Source: JAUXEH01 sp965602945 (GTDB taxonomy: Bacteria; Acidobacteriota; Aminicenantia; Aminicenantales; Aminicenantaceae). From it: a stretch of DNA of 5,121 nt. The stretch covers positions 1-5,121 of the forward strand of contig CBFDBC010000233.1 of assembly GCA_965602945.1 (NCBI GenBank). Reading direction: 5' to 3'. The notes beneath the pieces are model-generated. The model did no database searches, had not been told where the DNA came from, and saw nothing but the letters and a program-made list of their open reading frames with translations. Below, one piece after another: positions 1 through 4,180 of this stretch. The translations under genes and the position numbers were made by a program. Position 1 is the first letter of the stretch; each line of letters starts with the position of its first letter.

Positions 1-1103
1 TGGGAGAGGCGGTTTTCCGCACAGGACTCCCCATAGATGGTTATCTCTATTCCCCTTTCATCGCCATACTGCTGGCGGTATTCCCCCCGCTGGGATTAAC
101 GGCTTCACTGGTGCTGTGGGGAATCCTGCAGGCTCTCTTTGTTGTTCTCTACCTTCTTCTCTTCCGCCGGCTCGTTCCAGCCGGGCTGCCGATTCAGCTG
201 CTCTTCGCTACTCTCGCTCTCTCCTCCTTCCCCCTAGTGATTAACCTATTGGGTGGTCAGGTGAGCGTCTTCATTATCGTGCCCATTCTGGGCCTGCTCG
301 TTCTCAACGAGCGCGGCCTTCGCGCGGCCGGTGCCGCCCTGCTCGCCTTCGCGGTGAGCTTCAAGTTCTATCCGATTCTCTTTATTGCACCGTTCGCCGC
401 CCGCCGCGACGCGCGCTTTCTCCTGTTCGCAGCGGCCGCGTGCGGCGCGCTGCTCTTCATGGTGCCCGGAGTTCTCCTGGGGGTCGGCGATACGCTGGGC
501 TTTTACGGCGCCCTCCTCGACTCGTTTCGTGATTCCGCCTGGGTCACGGCCAACCCGCACTCGCAGTTCTTCCCGCACCTTGTCCTACGTCTGACCGGTT
601 CGACAGAGCAGCACGCACACGCTCTTCTTCCGCTCCTACACTTGATCTCATACGGCATTGCGGCCGCCAACATGGGACTGATCTTCCTGGTGCAGAGGGC
701 ACGCCTGCGTTATGCCGATCTGTGGAGCTTCCAGATCGTCTTCCTGACGATCCCCTTCGTTCTGAAAACGGCATGGCCTCACGACTTCGTTTTCCTCTCC
801 TTCACCCAGGCCCTCCTGGTCTGGCGGCTCTTGGAGGGCAAGAAGGCGGCACCGGAGACCGATACTGCAGAGAGTCGCTCTCCTGCGAAGGCGGGTCCTT
901 CTATGCGTACGACGGGGACTTTTGCGCTTGTTCTGCCGTCGATCGTATTTTCCAACATCGTCTTCTTCAATCTTTTCGACGACTTCACTCGATACGGCTT
1001 CTATGGCTTCATCTTCTGGGCGAACCTGCTCCTCCTGATAGCGTTGTACGTGCAGTTCCTGCCGCCCGCGCTGCGACGGGTTCAATCACCCTCAGCTGTT
1101 TAG
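1..1103 (+). CDS. GT87/DUF2029-type polyprenyl-phosphate-sugar-dependent membrane glycosyltransferase, N-terminus cut by window edge
   Basis: The frame is open from the left edge (first full codon at 3) to TAG at 1101-1103, giving 366 visible residues; a GTG at 111 lies inside the gene and is not the likely start. The protein is a chain of hydrophobic helices. Motifs typical of the GT87 (DUF2029) family are visible: an aromatic-Pro motif DGYLYSPF at residues 12-19, GGQVSVF near 85-90 in a helix, and SFKFYP at 119-124 at a helix end. A charged, probably cytoplasmic loop lies near residues 278-306, before the last helices. Characterised relatives such as mycobacterial PimE transfer a sugar from a polyprenyl-phosphate donor on the outer face of the membrane, using an acidic residue in the first outer loop. 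That loop would lie upstream of this window. Donor and acceptor cannot be told. The gene converges on the 1387-2595 gene, with repeat copy A between them. GT-C fold is confident, exact family less so. Confidence 0.82.
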   Translation, partial: GEAVFRTGLPIDGYLYSPFIAILLAVFPPLGLTASLVLWGILQALFVVLYLLLFRRLVPAGLPIQLLFATLALSSFPLVINLLGGQVSVFIIVPILGLLVLNERGLRAAGAALLAFAVSFKFYPILFIAPFAARRDARFLLFAAAACGALLFMVPGVLLGVGDTLGFYGALLDSFRDSAWVTANPHSQFFPHLVLRLTGSTEQHAHALLPLLHLISYGIAAANMGLIFLVQRARLRYADLWSFQIVFLTIPFVLKTAWPHDFVFLSFTQALLVWRLLEGKKAAPETDTAESRSPAKAGPSMRTTGTFALVLPSIVFSNIVFFNLFDDFTRYGFYGFIFWANLLLLIALYVQFLPPALRRVQSPSAV

Positions 1104-1210
1104 CCTTAAGTGCTCCGACCATTTTAAACCTTTGATTTTGTTATAGTTAGCGCCTTAGAATGCCAAAATTTTCGCCTTAGAATGCACTTTTTGGCCCCAA
1201 AATGAACTGT

Positions 1211-1236
1211 CTAAGAAGATCTTGCATCTACTTTAG
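1211..1236 (+). other. Central hairpin of element copy A (variable core)
   Basis: CTAAG (1211-1215) and AGAT (1217-1220) can pair with ATCT (1226-1229) and CTTTAG (1231-1236) around a five-base loop, leaving one A-A mismatch and one bulged T. Most of this hairpin lies in or next to the roughly 30-bp block (1221-1250) where copies A and B are no more alike than chance. The hairpin is short and imperfect, so it may be fortuitous. Confidence 0.35.
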
Positions 1237-1255
1237 CGTTCGACAAACCGGGAAT

Positions 1256-1297
1256 GCTTAGAGCGCTGTTTTACCCCCCAAAAAGAGTGTTCTAAGC
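1256..1297 (+). other. Conserved 12-bp stem with C-rich loop, copy A
   Basis: GCTTAGAGCGCT (1256-1267) pairs with AGTGTTCTAAGC (1286-1297) at all 12 positions if the 1263-1290 and 1265-1288 G-T pairs are allowed. The 18-base loop GTTTTACCCCCCAAAAAG can close further by TTTT/AAAA pairing, leaving the C run exposed. Copy B has the same stem at the same offset (146) with different wobbles. On the minus strand the wobbles become A-C mismatches, so the + strand is the better RNA. No U-tract follows, which argues against a simple intrinsic terminator. Confidence 0.6.
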
Positions 1298-1356
1298 TCA
1301 TATTAAGGGCACTCTAAGGGAATATATACTTTATTATCAATTAGATGAAGTGGTCG

Positions 1357-1385
1357 GAGCGCCAATTTGGGAGCGCTAATTTTGG
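1357..1385 (+). repeat. Tandem duplication of the element's right end, about 14 bp
   Basis: GAGCGCCAATTTGG (1357-1370) is followed directly by GAGCGCTAATTTTGG (1371-1385). Copy B has a single unit, GAGCGCTAATTTT (4170-4182), identical to the second unit over 13 bases. Copy A therefore has an extra partial right end outside the 253-bp element. It lies immediately before the stop codon (1387-1389) of the minus-strand gene. Confidence 0.65.
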
Positions 1386-1386
1386 T

Positions 1387-2595
1387 CTACTTATAAGCCA
1401 CTTTAATCAATCGGAGCTCAAATTCCTCAGCATCCTTCACCTCTACCATGGCAATAAGCCCCTGCCTGGTGAAGCACATGTTCCTGATGCGAGGATCTAT
1501 GGTCAATGCGAAAGGCCCCTCGATCAGTTCCGAATCGCAGACGAATTCCCCGCCGGACGAATAGACCTGAATCAGTTTGGGACAATCGCCCAGACAGTCT
1601 GTTTCTGCGAATACGATGAGGTTTCCTTCCGCGTCCACCAGGAGTTCCCGGTAGAGGGGAAGGTTGTCGCCGAACATGTGATCCCACGAGGCCTTTCTCA
1701 ACTGCTTCAGTCTCTCCTGGTTTTGATCCTGGGATGAACTGGAGTTTCCCCTCATTCGATCGATGTGATATTTCTTGAATTCACCAATCAGATGCTTGGT
1801 CACGGGGATCGGCTCCATGTTGAGAGGGATCGTCGACAGCTTGGCGCCCTCGGGGGAAAAGACCTCGAAAAAGGGGCGGAGTGAGTTTCCCACGATGAGG
1901 TTTCCCTCTTTGGTCGCGGCGATAGAGGTCTCGCCGTTGGTTTTACTGCCTCCGAAGCTGTAGGAACCCTGCCCTATCCTTAGCGATGCCGAATTGAACG
2001 TGAATTCCGCGACCTTTGTTTGCCGGTCGCTGTATATGTCCCTTATGACGACGGACGAGATGATCTTCGTCCTCCCCCCTCCCTCCTGCCTGTAGTTTTT
2101 GACAACATAGGCGATCCTGCCGTCGCGGAGGGCGATGGGCCTGTAGGGAGGCCGGCGAGTCTTCAATATCTTCTTGAAGTTTCCCTCCAGGTTGAAGAGG
2201 CTGATCCTGTGAGATAGGGCATACTCCCCCACCACCAGCAGCTTTCCATCCAAAACGGACAGATCTCCTGGTGAGTTGAAGTCCCCCGGGCCCTGGCCCT
2301 TCCGGCCGAAGGATTTTATCAGCTTCCCGTCATGATCGAACTTGAAGATCCGGTGCTGGCGGCTTGAGGCGATGAAGATGGATCCATCCGGCGCGGCGGT
2401 TATGTCACAGAAGAGATGATAGAACAGCGAATTCCAGTCGGTGTCCTTCCCGAAATCGGGATCGGGCTCCAGCCGGATCGGACCGGACCGGTAGGCTTCA
2501 TGCAGGGCGTCCTGGCCGGAGGCAAGACCCGCGCACAGGCAAAGGATGATCCCAATGGGTACCCGCATCCAGTGTTTGGGTTTGAATTTATTCAT
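1387..2595 (-). CDS. Secreted 6-bladed beta-propeller (NHL-like) protein
   Basis: The protein has 402 residues. The N-terminus MNKFKPKHWMRVP is basic and is followed by a hydrophobic stretch (13-24) ending ASGQD, which suggests a Sec signal peptide cleaved near residues 27-28; no proper lipobox is seen. The mature part has beta-propeller blades. The clearest runs from DGSIFIASS (70-78) through RIFKFDHDGKLIKSF to GRKGQGPGDF (97-106), the signature of 6-bladed propellers related to NHL repeats. Later blades include EGNLIVGNS (230-238), where the Phe-rich FEVFSPEG follows, and EGNLIVFAET (323-332). A CxxxC pair is at C334/C338. A loop rich in Ser and Gln (about 284-294) interrupts the propeller. 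Such proteins are usually extracytoplasmic and their ligands are mostly unknown. Only a weak GGA-like ribosome site precedes the start. It follows the lipoprotein gene by 73 bp and is probably co-transcribed with it. Fold confident, function unknown. Confidence 0.82.
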   Translation of the reverse strand: MNKFKPKHWMRVPIGIILCLCAGLASGQDALHEAYRSGPIRLEPDPDFGKDTDWNSLFYHLFCDITAAPDGSIFIASSRQHRIFKFDHDGKLIKSFGRKGQGPGDFNSPGDLSVLDGKLLVVGEYALSHRISLFNLEGNFKKILKTRRPPYRPIALRDGRIAYVVKNYRQEGGGRTKIISSVVIRDIYSDRQTKVAEFTFNSASLRIGQGSYSFGGSKTNGETSIAATKEGNLIVGNSLRPFFEVFSPEGAKLSTIPLNMEPIPVTKHLIGEFKKYHIDRMRGNSSSSQDQNQERLKQLRKASWDHMFGDNLPLYRELLVDAEGNLIVFAETDCLGDCPKLIQVYSSGGEFVCDSELIEGPFALTIDPRIRNMCFTRQGLIAMVEVKDAEEFELRLIKVAYK

Positions 2596-2599
2596 CAGA

Positions 2600-2629
2600 C
2601 ATCCGCATAGATATACGCTGCGGCGGATG
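2600..2629 (-). promoter_or_regulatory. Inverted repeat over the ribosome-binding region of the downstream propeller gene
   Basis: CATCCGC (2600-2606) and GCGGATG (2623-2629) are a perfect 7-bp inverted repeat with a 16-base spacer, in the 73-bp gap between the two propeller genes. On the minus strand the promoter-distal arm contains the only GGA-like ribosome-binding sequence, five bases before the ATG at 2595. Folding could therefore limit translation of this gene. No U-tract follows, so it does not look like a terminator. Function is inferred only. Confidence 0.35.
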
Positions 2630-2668
2630 ACTAGGTTTTAGTTCTATGTGTGCTGGCCGTCCGGATGA

Positions 2669-3853
2669 TCATTCACCCCAGATCATGCGGAATCGCTTGA
2701 TGAACGTGTAGCCGGTGTCGGGGTCGGTGTAATGGACGTACATCTTTCCCCTCATGAAGGCCGAGGGGCGCTTTTCCAGCCACAGCCGCATGTCGTAGGT
2801 GCCGTCCCGATCGAAGATGTCGTAGGCCCTCGCCTCCACATCTCCCTCTTCCCGGATCTCATGGGTCGCCACCCACAGGTTGCCTTCATCGTCGGTCGTC
2901 ATCCGCTCCATTACGTTTTTCACAGCGGGAAAGTCCATGCCTTCGACCAGCTTCATCTGCTCGGGATTCCCGCGTTCCCTGAACCGGGCTAGGACTTCCT
3001 CTTTGTCCTTGGAGGTGTAAGGCAGGGGGTCGTAGGGACGATCGATCTTCCGGAACACGTTCCCCTCGGTGTTTGAAACCTCGATGAGATAGGTGTCGTT
3101 CAGGCAGTGATAGAAACACTGGTTGGCCATGTCCCCCGTGAAAATCGACTGGGGAGAGTGGGGAACGCTCATGCCGAACATGATGTTGCCCTGCCTGAGC
3201 ATCCGCATCTCGGGCGGCGTGTAGTCACCGAACGAGCGGATTTCGTTCCCCTCGAAATCGAGCTCATCCATGACGAGCCTCCGTTCGGAGAGGGCGTCGG
3301 CTCCTTCCTCGGTGACCCTCTCCCTGACAAAATAGGATGAATCGGTCGTCAGAACCGGTTGAGAGAAAGACTTGGTCCACTGATGACTGGAGATGAAATC
3401 CCCGGATCTCTCCAACAGGCTGGTCCGCCGGGCCATGAAATCCATGACCAGCAGACGATCATCAGGTACGAACATGACGTATGCAACAACCTGAAACTCT
3501 CCGGGGCCTTCTCCTTTTCTGCCGATGGACCGGATGAAGTTCCCCTCGGGATCGAAGACCTTTATCTGGGCATCCTGCCTGTCCACGATGTACATGTCCC
3601 CGCCCTCGTCGACGATCACGCTTCCGGTTTCAAAGAGAATGATGTTCCCCTGATCGTCCTCCCCTCCTATGGACAGCTCTTCCTCGAGAGAGAGGGTGAT
3701 GTCGGGACGGAGGGGCAGCGCGGTGTTGCGCACATATTCGATCCCGTCAATGATCTCCCTGCTCGTGAGTGCCTCCGGTGGTTTGCTGCAGGATGATACA
3801 AACACTGCCAGCAGCAATGTGAGTAATGTGAATGTCAATACTCTTTTGTTCAT
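2669..3853 (-). CDS. 6-bladed beta-propeller lipoprotein
   Basis: The protein has 394 residues from the ATG at 3853. I prefer this start to the in-frame ATG at 3868, because GGGGGGAAG (3858-3866) then sits as a ribosome-binding site and the protein begins with a clean signal peptide: MNKR, a hydrophobic core, then lipobox VSSC with Cys22 as the lipidated residue. Lipid anchoring outside the cytoplasm follows. Propeller blades are visible at DEGGDMYIVDRQDAQIKVF (82-100), then GRKGEGPGEF (111-120), the same signature as in the next gene. Later blades include DDRLLVMDF (131-139), VSNTEGNVFRKI (259-270) and DDEGNLWVATHEI (321-333). A CxxxC pair is at C246/C250. The family is common as secreted proteins of unknown ligand. 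It lies 73 bp before the second propeller gene, its probable operon partner and distant paralogue, and has its own likely promoter at about 3899-3904. Confidence 0.85.
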   Translation of the reverse strand: MNKRVLTFTLLTLLLAVFVSSCSKPPEALTSREIIDGIEYVRNTALPLRPDITLSLEEELSIGGEDDQGNIILFETGSVIVDEGGDMYIVDRQDAQIKVFDPEGNFIRSIGRKGEGPGEFQVVAYVMFVPDDRLLVMDFMARRTSLLERSGDFISSHQWTKSFSQPVLTTDSSYFVRERVTEEGADALSERRLVMDELDFEGNEIRSFGDYTPPEMRMLRQGNIMFGMSVPHSPQSIFTGDMANQCFYHCLNDTYLIEVSNTEGNVFRKIDRPYDPLPYTSKDKEEVLARFRERGNPEQMKLVEGMDFPAVKNVMERMTTDDEGNLWVATHEIREEGDVEARAYDIFDRDGTYDMRLWLEKRPSAFMRGKMYVHYTDPDTGYTFIKRFRMIWGE

Positions 3854-3857
3854 TTGA

Positions 3858-3866
3858 CTTCCCCCC
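3858..3866 (-). promoter_or_regulatory. Ribosome-binding site that sets the lipoprotein start
   Basis: On the minus strand GGGGGGAAG lies four bases before the ATG at 3853. The alternative ATG at 3868 overlaps this purine run, has no comparable site upstream, and would place five polar residues before the signal peptide. The run of six G is an unusual variant of the GGAGG consensus. Confidence 0.55.
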
Positions 3867-3898
3867 ATAATAACTGAATCCGATCTCTTACAGTTCCT

Positions 3899-3904
3899 AT
3901 TATA
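3899..3904 (-). promoter_or_regulatory. Probable -10 box of the lipoprotein gene
   Basis: The minus strand reads TATAAT at 3904-3899, a perfect bacterial -10 hexamer, about 39 bases of leader before the ATG at 3853 if transcription starts near 3892. No good TTGACA-like -35 is present. At 17-bp spacing the -35 position would fall across the left end of element copy B (around 3922-3927), so either the promoter is activator-dependent or the element's end supplies that sequence. Confidence 0.45.
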
Positions 3905-4024
3905 CCCTTTTTACTCCTTTTTGTGCTCCGACCATCATAACCAATTGATTTTATTATGGTTACTTCCTTAGAGCGCCATAAATTTGGCCTTAGAATGCAC
4001 TTTTTGGCCCCAGAATTGGCAGTT

Positions 4025-4073
4025 TAAGCATATGGCTTAGCCTGAAAAGAACTCAGGAAGCATCATATGCTTA
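4025..4073 (+). other. Central long hairpin of element copy B
   Basis: TAAGCATATG (4025-4034) is perfectly complementary to CATATGCTTA (4064-4073). Further in, GCTT (4035-4038) can pair with AAGC (4058-4061), and CCTGA (4041-4045) with TCAGG (4053-4057), around a short loop. The result is a long, slightly bulged hairpin over the variable core. Its 3' arm shares bases 4069-4073 with the conserved C-rich stem (4069-4110), so the two folds cannot both form completely. Confidence 0.55.
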
Positions 4074-4110
4074 GAGTGCTGGTTTACCCCCCAAAAAGAG
4101 TGCTCTAAGC
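4069..4110 (+). other. Conserved 12-bp stem with C-rich loop, copy B
   Basis: GCTTAGAGTGCT (4069-4080) pairs with AGTGCTCTAAGC (4099-4110) across all 12 positions, with wobbles at 4077-4102 and 4078-4101. The loop GGTTTACCCCCCAAAAAG differs from that of copy A at one base. Compared with copy A, one G-T pair has become G-C and one C-G has become T-G, so pairing is kept on the + strand only. Confidence 0.6.
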
Positions 4111-4180
4111 TCATATTAAGGTCACTCTAAGAGTTTATATACTTTAATATCAAAAACATGGAGTGGTCGGAGCGCTAATT

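Larger units (their letters stand above)
1110..1362 (+). mobile_element. 253-bp MITE-like structured element, copy A
   Basis: This copy fills most of the 283-bp gap between the convergent stop codons at 1103 and 1387. It begins GTGCTCCGACCAT (1110-1122) and ends GTGGTCGGAGCGC (1350-1362). These ends are inverted repeats with 12 consecutive pairs when one T-G wobble is allowed, and pairing can extend to 1126/1346 in this copy with more wobbles. It aligns without gaps to copy B at 3923-4175, with about 194 of 253 positions identical by hand count. It is AT-richer than the genes around it and has no credible ORF. CCTTAGAATGC occurs twice 22 bp apart (1153-1163, 1175-1185), and related CTTAGA/TCTAAG motifs recur in both orientations. 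No clear target-site duplication is visible. No transposase is nearby, so a non-autonomous transposon or a structured intergenic repeat is inferred. The strand given is that on which the internal stem pairs best. Confidence 0.8.
3923..4175 (+). mobile_element. 253-bp MITE-like structured element, copy B
   Basis: This copy occupies most of the 327-bp gap between the lipoprotein start (3853) and the peptidase stop (4181). Its ends are GTGCTCCGACCAT (3923-3935) and GTGGTCGGAGCGC (4163-4175), identical to those of copy A, and its length is exactly the same. Shared inner parts include CCTTAGAATGC (3988-3998) with CCTTAGAGCGC 22 bp before it (3966-3976), TGCACTTTTTGGCCCC (3995-4010), the C-rich stem-loop (4069-4110) and TATATACTTTA with TATCAA near the right end. 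No plausible gene lies inside. The matching right-end sequence continues as GAGCGCTAATTTT to 4182 and so overlaps the peptidase stop codon. No target duplication is evident. A non-autonomous transposable element or a dispersed structured RNA element are the two readings. Confidence 0.8.

Noticed and set aside
1256..1297. Intrinsic terminator between the convergent genes
   Set aside because: The stem is present but no U-tract follows on either strand at the right place, and copy B has the same stem where the genes are not convergent.
1325..1340. TATACT (1325-1330; 4138-4143) as a + strand promoter inside the element
   Set aside because: The hexamer is conserved between copies, but there is no acceptable -35 at 16-18 bp and the AT-rich end makes a chance match likely.
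1335..1347. IHF-like site around the conserved TATCAA near the right end of the element
   Set aside because: Only the first half of the consensus is present; the TTR half is absent in both copies.
1110..1362. CRISPR array or integron attC site
   Set aside because: There are no regularly spaced repeat-spacer units, and the ends lack the integron core-site signature.
1345..1737. Open + strand frame of about 130 codons beginning inside element copy A
   Set aside because: It lies antisense to the well-supported propeller gene, shows no domain or signal, and most of it is simply the complement of that gene. I treat it as a shadow frame.
2588..2608. Six-codon leader frame (MRMSDE) on the minus strand whose stop overlaps the start of the propeller gene
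   Set aside because: It could couple translation, but it has no ribosome site of its own and a frame this short is expected by chance.
3854..3868. Lipoprotein start at the upstream ATG (3868)
   Set aside because: It would overlap the ribosome-binding run and add MGGSQ before a normal lipoprotein signal peptide, so the ATG at 3853 fits better.
1110..4175. Composite transposon with the two elements as its ends
   Set aside because: The copies are in direct orientation and the DNA between them is only two ordinary propeller genes with no transposase. Independent insertions or a local duplication are simpler.
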